Below, in pieces: positions 45,601 through 58,873 of a DNA stretch of 64,000 nt. Where the stretch lies: assembly GCF_949628215.1 (NCBI RefSeq), contig NC_134282.1, forward strand, positions 19,758,723-19,822,722, in the 5' to 3' direction. The notes under the pieces were generated by a model. It did no database searches and had not been told where the DNA came from. It worked only from the letters and a program-made list of their open reading frames with translations. Numbering within the stretch: the stretch's first letter is position 1; each line of letters opens with the position of its first letter. Position numbers and translations under genes: made by a program. This stretch comes from Phalacrocorax aristotelis (lineage: Eukaryota > Chordata > Aves > Suliformes > Phalacrocoracidae).

Positions 45601-46037
45601 TGGCTCTGGCATAAAGATACAGATGGAAAGTAGAAGTCAAGATACTTTCTGCCATTCTTCATGTGTTCTCCTTACTGTAGCAAGGACACTCAAGAGTCCC
45701 TACCACTGGAGCTGCAGGGAGTTTCCAGACATATACAAGAACTTAAAAAAAATGCAATATTCTCTTGGATAAGGGGAGGGGTACAGGGAGAATTTCGTAA
45801 AGATAGCTTCTGAAAGCGGAAGAGGTTTTAAAAGGCCCTGTGCTGTGAAACTTCCTTACTGCGGAGCATTGGCTTTAGAAGTAACTAGTACGAGGTATCA
45901 TCAGTGGCATAGCTGCTTGCTTGCAGTCTTAGTGTGGTTTGGGTTACCTTTATAATAAAGATCAGAGTGATGAGAGCTTTATTGAAAATTGCACTGTTGC
46001 TTGTCACAACCACTAATGGTTTGTTTGGTTTTTTTGG

Positions 46038-46056
46038 TTTTTTTTTTTTTTTTTTT
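46038..46056 (+). repeat. T19 homopolymer after T/G tract
   Basis: Nineteen T follow a GGTTTTTTTGG stretch. Read from the minus strand it is a poly(A), so it could mark the 3' end of a minus-strand retroposed sequence, but no source sequence is recognised next to it. Confidence 0.7.
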
Positions 46057-49000
46057 AATTTTATTTTATTATTTCCCTCTGCTTTTCAATCCACCTTCTC
46101 CCATCTCAGGCATATATTTGATCTGCACTTGCTCCTTGAAGCATAATGCAGGCTTCTGATTTTTAAATTCTATCTGTAAGGCTGAATGGAACATTACCCT
46201 CCTTGTTTGACCTCCCACATGTGATACACAATCCATTAGATCTCGTGTAATATTTAAGAATTTAATACATTCTTTGCATGGCATAACAGTAATAGTACTG
46301 GCAAAACACCGCTCCAAGCAAAACTGCTTATATAAACAGATGATCTGTGTGCAGCAGAACTAACGAAGCCCTGTTTCCTATAGATTTGTCTTACATATAT
46401 TAACTGGCCTTTTGTGGCTGCAGTACTGCCGCTGCCACTTCTCCTCTGCAGTGTCTGCCAGGCAGTGCTGGGGCTGTTGGGGAGATGGGTGTGAGGGGCT
46501 GATGGTGGGTGTTGACCAGCCCGTGCTCCGCTCTTTGTGGGACATGCGGGTTAAAACTGTGCCTCAGAAAAGGAATCCTTAGCCATGGATTTTTGCAAAG
46601 CGTACAGCACCTTAGCATATCTGAAATTTAATGCCTTTGCCAAAGTTAAACTGAATTTTATGTTCCGTTTAGAAGGTCTGCTCTTTGTTCTACCAATTAC
46701 ATAAGCTTCATTTCTTCAGGACATCAGACCAAAGAAACCAGTGCAAACTAAGGTTTCTTAAGTATGGCACGACATACTGTGTCGTCTTGGTGACCGTGTT
46801 ACTTGTGCTGTCCCTACCCTCCTTTCCTCTCCCATCACTTCATTGTCGTTGGGTTTGCAGCAGATGAACGTTTTTGCCCCTTGACTGGCTTATGTTTAGC
46901 TGCCAGTTGGGCAATCCACTGAGCAGTCACTCTGAAGGAAGAGAAAATATTTCTGTGCCTAGAATAGTTATTTTCAGGATATTTTAGTCAATGGCTTTTC
47001 TGTAGTATGGCTGGACTATAATATAGGCTTAAGTAGTGGGATACACAGTTGTTAGAAGACCTGGTGGTGAAAGGAAGCACAAGGTAATGTCCAACTCAAT
47101 AATTTGTCTTGAGGACCTTTACTTCTGTATGCGAAAGTTCATGCTTTTTCCTAATCTTTCTTGCTTCTAGAACGTTTTAGTTTTTGAACTGGTAAACGCC
47201 GAAAGTATGCCTAGTTTTGGACATCAAGCAAACTATGTTCCATCGCCAGTACTAATTTAAACAGTACTACAGTCAGTAAGACTAGCAGTTTCAATAACTA
47301 CTTGTCAAATACAATTTTGTTAAACCATTTTAAAAACTGTTATGGGTGCTTAAGTAGTATAATATTAAACTTCTTTGTGTTTCGGGAAGAGACCTTGGCC
47401 TGTGTAATCTGTGTTTTGAGTAACTTTTTGATTTAAGTTAGTATTAAAGGATGATTAATATAATTTATGTTGGGGAGAGGTTTAAATGTAGCAAATATAG
47501 CATCAATTACTTTTGAAATTACTGAGATAATCAGCAGTCCAAGATATTTAAAAATTACTCTCTTGGTTAAGAAAAGTGGGTGGCCAATGGTCCAAGTTCA
47601 TGTCGTAGGTTATAAGAACATGGAGACCTTTCCATTTTATGAGAATATATAGTGTGGTCATATGGTGTAATAAGGCTGAATTTTTATATATGTTGTCAAG
47701 GTTAATGTTTAGCGGATGTTTTCAATCACTGATTAACCGAGACATCTTAATGAGATGTGATACCGTGTACAGATCCTTTTGTGTGCATGCTAAGCCTTTA
47801 ATCTGTATTACTATATGCTTTTAATTTTCAGTTGGCTTATACTAATAGCTTCTAAAGGGTTATCCTTAATACTAGATTTGACAACTGATAGAAGATTTGT
47901 GTGTCACAATAACACAGTATCTATCATCTAGTGAGATTCTCACTGATGCTGTTGTGAACAATTTCATTATATAGGAAAAATTTCTACATGGCATGGTTTT
48001 TTTTAAAAGAATTTAAGGGAGAATTATTGAATTAAAATGTCTGACTGCAAATTCTGAGATGAGAAAAACTTCTACTTAGTTTGACTTTTGCTTGTCTAAT
48101 TATACAGTTTCATAATGCTAGATAGGAGTTAAAATTATATCAGGTAATTAATATGACTGTTGATTAGTTTCCCATTTGAAATCATGGCAACTAAAGAAGT
48201 TAATATTACTCTGTTTAAGCTGTTAGTAACTTTAATGTATATTAGCAGTCATTTGGGCTTTTAGAATTTCACTGAATGAAACTCTAAAGAATCAGGAGTA
48301 AAAGACTTGGTTTGTCTGACTGGTCTTTATAATTTGGATTTAATTCACAGCTGTATCCAAATAGGGCTCCCCCCTCCCCGAGAGCCTGCCAGGTGCTGCT
48401 TCCTCTGTCTGTCTATGAAACTTGACATAGCTCCGTTGTTTTGAATCAGAATTGCATTTCCTTTGTGCCCTTTCATCACCCCATACTTAGTGTTTTCTTG
48501 CTACTATGGTTTCTGGAAATAAATTGGATGAGAATTGTTTTGAAAACCTAATCTATATACAAACAGGTATCTCAGTGTTTAAATGGTACAATGAATAGTT
48601 GAGCCATGAACTACCTTGGAGCTCATTAAAGTGCTCAGCATTGTTTTTGAGGTTAATCCCATCACAGTGCAGAGTATCTCGATTGCTAAACCAGTGGGAA
48701 TAGAAGGTTAGAGCTCTTGCTCTACCAGTAAAGGCCTATTTTCTTATGTTAGAATTTTATTTCTTTTTCCAGCTAAAAATTCTGTTTGCATTGCATGTAG
48801 AGTTTACCGAATTTTCTAAATCTGTTTTAATGTGGAATAATGCTTGGCAATATATACAGTCACAAAATTTTCAAATGTTATTTAATTTCTTAAGCATTGA
48901 TATTTTTGCCCCCACCTGCATGCATATGCGTTCTCGTAGTTTAAAACCATGTAGTAAGAAACTAATATTTCCCATATATAAAGTATTCTTCTTCAGTTTG

Positions 49001-49299
49001 TAAGCAGTTCAGGGAATGAAGCATTTTTTCAGTTCTTTTTATTCTCATCAGCTTGTGGCTGGCCCAATGTTTTATTTATAGCACCTTGTCCAGATGCTGC
49101 CCTGCATCTGTCGTCCTGTGGGCACTGTTAAGACACTTACCATCCTGCTGTCTGGCCCTTGGCACAGTCTGAATCCTTCTGTCAGGTAGCAGTTCTCATC
49201 TCACAGTCCAAGACGCTGAGGAACAGGAAGATGAAGGCGCAAACCTAATTCCCTAGATGTTATAGTGAGTGTGTGTGTTTGAGACATTGTGGCTTCCTC

Positions 49300-49450
49300 T
49301 TCCTTGCAAGAAAATTTCATGTGAAAAACAGATGGGATAGATGTTTTATCTGATTTACATGAGACTAAGACAAAGTAACTTGAGTGAAACTATATAGCAA
49401 ATCCAACCATGAAGCAGAATTAGATTTCAGGTCTTTCTGCATCCAGTTGT
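49300..49450 (+). repeat. Possible MIR-like SINE remnant
   Basis: The words acaaagtaacttgagtgaa, then agcagaattagatttcagg and tctttctgcatccag resemble in order the core-to-3' half of an old MIR/core-SINE (gtcacttgcc..., ...gcagagccaggattcgaacccaggtctctctg). Divergence is very high, so this is a weak call by eye. Confidence 0.25.
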
Positions 49451-52400
49451 GTGCTTGTGCACCTGCCTCTGGGATGGATACCCTGACCACAGCACTTTAT
49501 TGTTGAACAGCTTTTGAGCAGGGCTGATACTCTGGATTTCAGTTGTCATCTTAAGTGTCAAAGGATTCTGAACATCAGGTTTGAAGTGCTGGGAAGAGGA
49601 AAATGCTGTATGACTCCACCTAGAGAAGTTTTGTGATTTATTGCAGAGAGAGAGAAGGTGAAAATTAGGTCAGGTCAAATGAGTGCACATCACTAGAAAC
49701 TAGAAGTAGATTGTGAATGCATGTGGATGTACATGAAAATACATTCTTAGTGAAACAAATTTATGTCAGATGTCATAGACTTACAAGATTTGTTGTCATC
49801 TTGGTCTATGAAGGAGAAAACAATGGGTCAGAGCAGTTAATGTAATTCATTTGGTGTCAGACTGATGGTGGTATCTTGGTGAAAAGCTAAATCTGTGGTT
49901 AAATAATTGCTTCTAGTCCAGCTTCAAGTTGTAACAAACTTCACTGTTGCATTTTGTGTTTTATCAAAGGCCTTCCCCTTTTACTTTATTAAAGCACTCC
50001 CTCTAATTTGTTCTCAACTGTTATTTCTGCTGTATGGTACAGTTTTTGTATTAAGCCATAGCAAACAGTGTCAAAATAATGGATGCTTTGCTTCCACCTT
50101 GGCTTTTCAAAGTGTGTTAAAATTTTCTCAACTTCATGACATTTCATTTGTTCTTATCCCCTCTTCTGTTTTCTCGGCGTGTTTTGCAGAATGTGTTTTC
50201 CAGCTCTTCGTTACTATCCCTTTTTGATATTTAATGCACTGTTGTTGGGAATTGAGGAAGTGTTTCATCCAAAATCACTGCAGAACTTCCTTCCTATGCT
50301 GCTGCCAGAAGTGCTGCAGACTAGCTACTTAATTTGCACTGGCAAAATTTCAAAGGGAAGGTCAGCTGGCCAGGTTATCCCCCTGCGGGGCTTCTGTATG
50401 TCTTCCTTTCAAATGCCATTTTTCTTCTGTCTGTTCTACTTTTTCCCCTTACTTGTCTATTGGGAGAAAAATGGCTCCAGCTAAGCCGAATGGTGTGAAT
50501 CCTTGCTTTAAGGTGGAACTCTCACGATTCAGCATGTATCACAAGAATAGTTTCAAGGTAGTTGAGGTTATTTGTGTAGGGTTTTTTAACATATTGTCAG
50601 AGAAAAGTAAATCTGGCAGAAAATGAGCATTATAAGGTTAGGTCAGAAGAGCACAGGAGACAGTGGCAACATTTGGCTGCAGGAATGGGGAACCAGACCA
50701 TAATGCCAGAAAGACTGAGATCTATTCTGATTAAGTGGTAGCTACACAGGGTGTTATGTGTTGCTGAGCTCTTCTGCTGATGTAATTTAGTTGATATAAT
50801 AGGCGCACAGCTTCAGTGCACTCAAGTTTGGTCAAATTTAATCGTGTATGTGTAAATTGTTAACAAGCTGAGGGTGTGTGAGTGCATCTAAAGGCACACA
50901 GGTCATCTACTTCCCCATAGGGATAGCAGTTTCAATGATTCCCAGCATCAGTGAGTTTTGTTGAATTCCAAGCTACCATAAAAGTAATTAAAAAAATTGT
51001 GCTAAGAAAACTCCTCTGAGAAAAAAATTGCATAATGAAGTTGTGTTTCTGGTTTCCCCTTTATTAATATGGTTGATATATAGTTTAATAAACACTGAGC
51101 AGTGTTTTCCTCTTTCAGGGGTACAGCCGTACAATGTGCACTTCGCTGTTGCTTTCTTGAACTGGGAGTGGGTTATTGGGTTGTCAGGGGAAGAGTGAAT
51201 ACCCCAAATTCTTCAGGGTTAGACTCTGAAACCTGGGTGGACTGAACAGTACAAATTCCAAAATAATGAATGACCCCAGTCATTGAATTTGCAAGTTTCT
51301 TTGAAACATAAAAACAGAAGTAATGTTGTCCTGTGAAAGGTGAAGCTATTAACTAGAGGATACACATTTAGGTTTTGATATCCCTTCTTATTATTGCAGT
51401 CTGGGGAGAGGAAAAGACCCTGGGGCAGCAGTGGGTTTATCTGAGGGACATCAAACATAAACAATGCTGCCAAGAGTATTAGAGAAGCATTATGAGAAGA
51501 TTTGGCTTCATAGAAACATAATTATTTTGAGTCCTGAAACAAAGGGAATTTCTCTTCATGTAAGCTAGACTCAACCTTTAGCTGATTACTCAGCTGGGCT
51601 ATTAGTAGAGGAAGGGGAAAGATCCAGACCTTCAGTCCTTACAAAATTGGAATAAACAAACATGAGAATCCCAGTTATAATGCAGCACTTTTAATGAGAG
51701 ATATTCTTTCTGTGTTTTCTATTTCATAAAAAACAAACAAGGAAAAACCTACAGGCTGCATCTTGTCTTTTTGTAACTTGCAACTGTTGGACAGTTCTGT
51801 TTTATCGCTTAGCTGTATCGCCGCAAGAAGAGTTGCAGAATTTCTTTACAAAACAGGCTATTGAATTTAAGCTCTTTCTTTCTAGACTTAGTCATATGTT
51901 GTTTCCTTTAGTCTTCAAGAAAAAGAAAAACTCAGTAACTTTTTCTCCAAAATTGAAAAGATTAAATCAGGGAATCAGTATTTGGGTCAAGTCAGTTTTG
52001 TTCAAACCCCTGACTGCTGCTGATTTTGTGTAATAGAGCAGGAGATCCCTTAAATTATTTTTCTACATAGAAACCTGATGAATTCCTTTTTCCAGTATCT
52101 TTATGTACCTGTGCCAAAAGCCAGCTCGTTTCTTCCTCTTTGCAGGTAGAAACAGGCAAATCTGACCTCCAGCAGCGTCACTCTCCTATGCTAGTGCCTG
52201 GGGCAGGCAGTCCTTGGCTTCATGTCTGTGGCAGCAGCCTTTCTTGCTGACCTCAGTGATGGGTTTAGTTTTGTCTTCGGTGAGTTTAAATCAGGTTGAC
52301 ACCGTGTGAAGTTGAAATCAAACATATGAATTCTTTGCTGGGCAGAAGCTCATCCAAAGAATGCGTGTGGTTTAGTTTGTGTTTCCCCACTGCACTTACA

Positions 52401-55400
52401 CCCCAGGAAATGGGTTCTTAAATGTAAGAACCTGGTTCTGCTCATCATCTTATTTTAAAAGTCTCCGAGTTTTGTGTTTTGGGGTTTGGTTTTTTTCCCC
52501 ACCTTATCTTTCTGGGGAAAAGAGGAAAATCTTCCTCTGTGGCGAGGATGACTTTTTTTCGGTGCTATACATGAAGGGAGTCAATTTTGTCTGAATGCAT
52601 AGCAGAAAGACTCTACCATCTATTACTGGTCCTTAGGTTCCTCCATTAGTGAATTATTACCTATATGAAGAAGAAAAAGGGGGTGCAAACACCAACTCTA
52701 GTTACTCAGCCTGATAGGAAAGGACTTGGTGAAACAGAATTGTCCGTAATTCCCCACTTAGGACATTCACAAGAGATCTGAAATAGGCATTTTGGGGTAC
52801 AATGAAGAAAAGCTTATCTAGGCTTATTAAATGTAGATTATAGCCTGTCAAGTTAAATAGCAATGTTGTAATTACCTTGTTTAGTTCTATTTTGAATTCC
52901 TTTTGTTAGTACTCAGGCTGCAATTAACATACTAGAGCAACCATTGTTTCTTCTTGCATTCCTTTACTCTTTCAACGGTCCACGTGAGATTGGGGAAACT
53001 GTACAATGTATTTGAATCTCTTTGAAAAGAAGTTGTCTGAGCTGGTTAAAATTTTGGTTCGTGTTTTTAATTTATCCAAATGGGATACTTCCCATATCTG
53101 TGCGCACCTTAGTAATGCCAAGAAAAATATAAACAGACACTACTTACGATCATCAGTATGGTGAACACAGAACCATGTAGGTAATCAATTCAGCTCTTAA
53201 GCAGGTGTGTGCACCATTGCATTATGATTAGGTGATGACTCATGCAAATGTCACCAAGACAAGAGCTGTAAATGAGCTTTCCAGGACTACTTAATGTGTT
53301 TACATTGTGTCGGGTTTCTAAAGATACTTGGTTATACCTGCCCAGACAAAGGGTGCCCAGGATGCACGCAGACCTCGGCTTGCGAGATTCTACACGAGTT
53401 CTACGAGTCCGCTGGTGTATTTTCATAATGGCTATCTTGAGCTTTTGTTCCTGAGCTTTTTATTTTTGACTAGGTAGATGTGTTCATTATGCAGTAAACC
53501 ACACTTTAATCTACAGAGAATAGGATACTCTCTGATCCTAAAGTAAACAAGAAATGCATTTACTTTTAAAACCTTTTATTTATAACTAGTAACTTTGATA
53601 GGGAGTCTTCAACTAGTCCTTGTTGTTCATTGTTTCAAATGAGATGCCTGTGGGGTAGGTACAGTATTGGAGAATACCTTTGGTTTAGCAAAGTTGATGG
53701 CAGAGCTGGGAAACAATCCTTCTTTGGTAGATTTAGAAAAAACTGCAGTTTCTTTAGTCAGGAGTCGTCCTTTCGTTGACCTGGCTCTGTTACCTGTAGA
53801 GTTGTTTCCTAAACAGATGTCCAGCTAACACTGGAAAGGTGTCACAGTGCACTAAGTAGGTCTGATGTTTGGGAGCTGCATTTTGCCCTGGTGTATTAAT
53901 CAGTGACAAAGGAGTTGCATTTATTTGCTGAAACAATCGTGGAGCTTCAACAGCAGCTCCGCATTACTTAACTTGTTTTGAAATGAAACAACTCTTTGGA
54001 AGGGCATTTCTGTTGGTGTTTTAGGGTCAAGACACATTATTGGCCCTTAATAGAAAAAAAAAAAGTTTAAATTGGTGACTGAAAATGTCCTTTGCTTGAA
54101 GATCGCTGGAGTTTCCACTTCCACTTCTTTTGATATATTTGTTCCTCCTTGGTTACTTTTCAAAAAGAATGAATTGTAAGGAAGGGGTAGGGATTACACT
54201 TTAGGTGTGTTTTAACAACACATCTATTTTATGTACGAAAATTCTGTTAACTTTAGGAAAGATATATTATTAAATTGTCTAGACACTCTGCTCTTAGAGC
54301 TCAAATTCTAAGTACTCCTCTCCTTCTCCAGCTCTCCAGTAATGGAAATAAAATGAAGTATCAACTTACTTTTAGTTACTGGATTTAAGAATGGGACTTC
54401 AGCTGTAGTAGGAGCTACAGCTAGCTGTGTCGTATCCAGCCTGGACTAATAGATCTGAGAAGAAAGCGTTGCCAGCTGGAACATGCCTGAGTGTTATCTG
54501 CATGTGTGTTGTAACAGATGTTGAGCAGAGACTACTTGTCAAAGGTACCTTGTAGTAACTTTTAAAAATGCTTGTTTGTTTCGGTACATTTTTCTTGCAT
54601 CACTAATTTTTTCCATAAAGTCAACCACAAACTGCATTATTGGGGACTCCAGCTGAAACTTGTGGTGAATAGGAAATAGATTAAACACAGGTTTTCCCTT
54701 TTCTCTGGTTGCCAACAGTGATGTCAGTAGTTTTAATGACCCTTACCTCAGCTCGCTGCAGACCTAGCGCTCTCTATTAAAACACTTGTCTTCTGCACTG
54801 TTTTTATATGTTGTTAAGGAAATGCTGATGGCTGTTGATAAGAAACAATGAGGTGTCCAGCCAATGACTTCAATTTCAAATAAGGTACATCCGCCTTGAA
54901 ACATACTGTAATAGTTCACTGAGGAGAGAGGAGATTCAGATTGTTTTGTCAAAAATTTAAGAAATATTCTTTTAAGTCCAGTGAAGAGCATTTGTATGCT
55001 AAAATTGAGGATGGGGCTTCTGGCTCTAAGTTAAGCAGAAACAAGAATTCCCTGGATCCAAGACCTTATAGGTTGACTGTATTTCCAGTGACCTTGGAGG
55101 AGCAGCTTTGCTCTCAGAATGGCTGTTTTCTAGGCATCTTTGTGCATTCGGACAGAACAGGCACTGCTGTCCTGTAATAGTAGCACGGGTTGTTATTCTC
55201 AGTTACACAATTTTTGTTTTGTGGAAAGAGATTTGTCAGGGGAATTGGGGAGGTGAAAACAAATAATTGCAGTCAATCATTTCAGATGGTCTGTAACAAA
55301 GAATCTAAATTTTTTTTCTCCACAAAATTAGAAGAAAACAAAAGCTACCAATGTATTACTATCAAAGGGTGATAGATTTTCACGTTGCACTGCTGAAGAT

Positions 55401-56689
55401 CCTTGAGGTGTAAATACAAGCGTGAAACTGCTCCATGCCCCTGCGTCCTGTCATACCTGCAGCTGAAGTTTGTATGAAACACAGACTGTACCAGTTCGTG
55501 TCCTACATGATTCTGGCTCTTCGTCCCAAGTCTTAAGCTCTTAGATATTTCAGCCTGCTGTGGTTTTTCACTCTTTTAACACATGCGCAGGACTTTAATA
55601 TGTGAGCATCTGTGTTTCTGTAACTGTGGGTTTTCTCAGTAGTATTTTCTTAGTTAATTCCTCTAGGAAATGTTTTGTTTTTCGAGTAGACTTGTTACTC
55701 TTTCTTCCTTTGCTCTTCTGACTCCTGAGCAGTAGCGGTTGCGATGACTTCTTGGCCATATTGGTTGAATTGGTGAGGAATTGGATTGGACAGGCCATTT
55801 TGTTCAATACATGATATATTTCAGTTTAGATGACCTGTATACTAGCGAACAGGCGTAATACTTGGCCCCGAGACTGCAAATTATTATTTACGTACTCTAA
55901 ATCTCTTAGCAGAATAAGGTCTAGCAATGTAGAAAAGCTGTTACTTGCTTTTCTTCTGCTTGCCCTGTTCGTGCAGGGCAGGTTGGGGTGTGGGGCCCTG
56001 CTGGTGGGCACCCAGCTGTTCCTCTGGCCCTGCTGGATGGGAGCTGGGTGTGAAACACCTGCCTCAGATTTGCAGTACACAAATCACACACACTTTGCTC
56101 TTCCACTTAAATGAAGCCATTTCTCCTTTGTCGCTCATCTTTATTGATAAAGTATGGCATTACTGGCTAATTTTAGGTCCGACATAGTTGAAAGCTGCAA
56201 AGCTATGTGAAGCTGTATATAGATATTTGGGTAGGAACATTCCAGTAGATTGCAATGTGAGTGCAGAGGAAAGTTGAAAGTAAATAAGAGATCTGTGAGA
56301 TAATTCTCCAGGGAGTTTTCACAGCATACCACACATCATTTGCAGGGATAGGCTTTCCTTTCACTTGAAGGACCACACAAAGTAAATTCTGTTTCTTAGG
56401 CAATTAAAGAATATAGGACAGGAGGTCTTTTCAGTTTTTTTTACTTCAACATGTCTATGGGAAGCCTTTATTTGTACTGAGGAAAATGCACTGTTTACCT
56501 ATCTTTTAAGGAGCATAGTTAATATCGAATATAGAAATAGACACACTTTCATGTAAAATCTGATGAAGTCTTGCTTCATCATGATTTTAGGCAAAATTCC
56601 TGAAATGTAAATGATGGTAGTCCTCTAACCCCAGTTAAAACAAAAATAGTATTCATTTCACTGCTGTGTTGTTCAGTCCCCAGTGGGTA

Positions 56690-57150
56690 TGGCTGCATGC
56701 GACTGGAGCATGAAGAGAGGAGGATGGAGCTGTGGTCTCCGGCAGCTCGGAGATCTCATGCTTTCATGGCCACCCCGCCAGCAGCGGGGCTGACACTGGC
56801 AGCTGGCGGGAGGCGTGCACTGTGCGTGCGTGCAGCCAGCCATTGCAGCAGGGCCTTGGGTGCAGTGGGGAGGCACCCCACGGCACCCCAGTGTGCAACC
56901 ACAACCCTGCATCTCCAGCAGGGACACCACTCCCCACTGGGAGCTGAAGCGTCTGCCATGGGATTGCTGGCAGGACATGAGGCAGATCAGCACCGAGAGC
57001 GCCCCACTGTGCACTACGTCGCTTGTGATCAGAGCCCTTGTACTGATGACCTGCCTGGGTAAAATCAACTGAAAAACAGAGTTGAGAGGACTTGTCGGCA
57101 GAGACAGTTGTGCCTGTGCTGGGTCGGGGGGCTGGAGCCAAGAGATGAGG
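56690..57150. other. GC-rich patch in intron, 0.7 kb before exon 2
   Basis: About 460 bases are clearly richer in G and C than the surrounding intron, with repeated words such as gcagcggggc, cagctggcgg, gtgcgtgcgtgc and ggcacccca. Several frames stay open on both strands (for example 56697-57062 + and 56673-57068 -), which is expected for GC-rich DNA and not evidence of coding. It may be an inserted element or a local island; identity unknown. Confidence 0.45.
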
Positions 57151-57737
57151 AGGACTAGTGGGGCAGGGTCAAAGGCAGCTTCTGACGTTCTTTCCCCAGT
57201 AAACCTGAGCTGTGCACTATTAGGTTTGCAGGGCCTTGTTATTTACCCAGTCCTCTTTCAGATAAGCAGAATGTAGATAAATTTGTGGACTTTAGTGGGA
57301 TTTTCTGATACAGGGTTTTTTTGTAACTTGTCAGTAGGGAATGGTAATGCTGCACCCCTAATGCTCCATTCCTTGGTCATCCTTTTTATGCAAGCCATGG
57401 CATTTGCAGGTGGCCAGGAAGCCCTACAAGGAGGTCTGATATCTAATGAATCTTTCTTGTAGTGGATAAAAATGCCAACAGCAGGCAAATGGTTTGAGCT
57501 TTTCTTTTCCTTGTCACAGGAGCTTGTCAGAGTTAATCAGTATGGACACTTAAATTGTTTCTGCTTAGGTGAATCTCTTGCAAGTTTTAAATGTATTTCT
57601 GACTGCTTTGAATTTTATTGCCAACATCTGTTTTAAATGCTTTTGGGATTCAGATGCTTGAGTACAGTTCAACTGTGTATGCCATAATTTTTCAAGCTGC
57701 TAACATTTTCAGTTTGGATGATAACTCTTTCAAAGGA

Positions 57738-57752
57738 AAAAAAAAAAAAAAG
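57738..57752 (+). repeat. A15 followed by G-rich run before exon 2
   Basis: A run of about fifteen A followed by gggaggggggtgg lies some 80 bases before the exon 2 acceptor. It may affect branch-site choice but nothing specific can be claimed. Confidence 0.6.
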
Positions 57753-57959
57753 GGAGGGGGGTGGAAATAATTACAGAAAAGCTTTTAAAGTGCCCATGAT
57801 GCTCATTTTCTTTCTCTCTTCAATTTCAGAACGATGACCTATACAACCTCAGCAAATCCTTCTTTTAACTCATGGGTATCAAGACTATAAATGTTTCATG
57901 CTATCACAACTAGGACCTCACCTCCTCCTCCTCGTCCTCCTCCTCTTCCTCTGTAAATG

Positions 57960-57966
57960 GGTACGA
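57960..57966 (+). promoter_or_regulatory. miR-126-3p seed match (GGTACGA)
   Basis: GGTACGA is a 7mer-A1 match to miR-126-3p. The same site in the same context (ggtacgatgcatcca) is in human IRS1 as remembered, and IRS1 is a reported miR-126 target. Functional use here is inferred from position and apparent conservation. Confidence 0.55.
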
Positions 57967-58037
57967 TGCATCCAGTTCAGTTTGTTTACTTTACACAAAC
58001 CTCAGGAGTTAGTTGACTGAGCTGCACATCCTGTGTT

Positions 58038-58044
58038 GTGCCAA
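58038..58044 (+). promoter_or_regulatory. miR-96 seed match (GTGCCAA)
   Basis: GTGCCAA is a 7mer-m8 match to miR-96-5p, in a block (ttgtgccaagc) that appears conserved with human. miR-96 repression of IRS1 has been reported in mammals. Inferred here. Confidence 0.45.
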
Positions 58045-58051
58045 GCAGAAG

Positions 58052-58059
58052 CACTGTGA
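58052..58059 (+). promoter_or_regulatory. miR-128-3p 8mer and miR-27 7mer seed match (CACTGTGA)
   Basis: CACTGTGA is a full 8mer for miR-128-3p and contains ACTGTGA, a 7mer match for miR-27. It lies only seven bases after the miR-96 match, close enough for cooperative action. The context gcactgtgacacc is shared with human as remembered. Confidence 0.5.
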
Positions 58060-58867
58060 CACCTGGACAATGAGTCTCTCTTACTTCATCCTCTACCATA
58101 AGGACTTAGCTGGCCACAATGAACAGATGTGCCCACCACTATGTCATGGTGAGAATGGGTATTTTTACTAGCACATTTACACAACTTCATTTGCTGCTGA
58201 AAACCTGTATGACAAATCATCATTGTAAATTATTACATACAAAACTTAATGTTGGTTGAAGAGTATTAAATATTTAACATAGGTTTTGATTTATACATGT
58301 ACTTTTTTAATTAAAATGTAACTTTTCCTACAGCACATCTTTTTTGATGTGGAACTGAGGTATACTATATTCTGTTGTAAACAGAGTGGGAAACCTGCTT
58401 AAAACAAGGCTTCTAAGAATAGAGTAGGGTACTATTCTTGTTTTAAGATTGTAATTCAGAAAATAATATAATATGAGTCATTGGTCCCTGGGCCTTGATT
58501 GTACAGTCATATTTACTGATACTATCAGTTGTAAGATAACCCTGATGTTGAGTTCTTTCCAAAAGAAAAATAATTTTGTACTCCTTGTAAAATAATAGTC
58601 TGTATTAACTACAATGAAGACAAACATTACTGTACATGGTATTTACAAGTGTCAACTTGAATTCATCAATTGCACAGGAACTGACAAAAAAATATTAGAA
58701 AAAAAGAAATCAAAGTCTTCCATTGTATATATTGTAAAGAAAAAAACCAACCATCAGAAAACCACAAAACAAAATGAAAACAAAAAAGGGTGAACTTTTC
58801 AAATTGACTCTTTCCCTGGAATGAAAATGTGGGTGTTTGTAAATTCTGGAAATCTCTTTCTATATGT

Positions 58868-58873
58868 AATAAA
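58868..58873 (+). terminator. IRS1: IRS1 poly(A) signal AATAAA
   Basis: AATAAA in the context taataaactagatactg, the same context as at the end of human IRS1 mRNA. A G/T-rich downstream element (gtgtttttggggtgttttg, about 58899-58917) follows at the right distance. Cleavage is expected near 58885-58895. Confidence 0.85.

Larger units (their letters stand above)
35666..56680. other. Intron sequence without supported gene, third part
   Basis: AT-rich non-coding DNA. Low-complexity tracts include 37131-37160, 37215-37244 (A/C), 40111-40130 (C20), 42570-42660 (TG/TA and GA), 43907-43929, 45034-45072, 46021-46056 and 52471-52497. A possible MIR-like remnant lies at about 49300-49450. Open frames of 60-150 codons occur on both strands, none with a recognisable domain. 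Confidence 0.5.
9209..57829 (+). other. IRS1: IRS1 intron 1, 48.6 kb, wholly inside the 3'UTR
   Basis: The donor is AAG|GTGAGC at 9208/9209. The acceptor is a pyrimidine-rich tract ending tttctctcttcaatttcag at 57829, followed by sequence that matches, from memory, the human IRS1 second exon. The intron is mostly AT-rich and non-coding. Its first roughly 500 bases remain GC-rich. AATAAA signals such as 11062-11067 could in principle allow polyadenylation of unspliced transcripts. Open frames of up to 159 codons occur on both strands but lack recognisable domains, apart from the candidate noted at 29086-29531. Repeats and structures inside it are listed separately. Confidence 0.85.
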
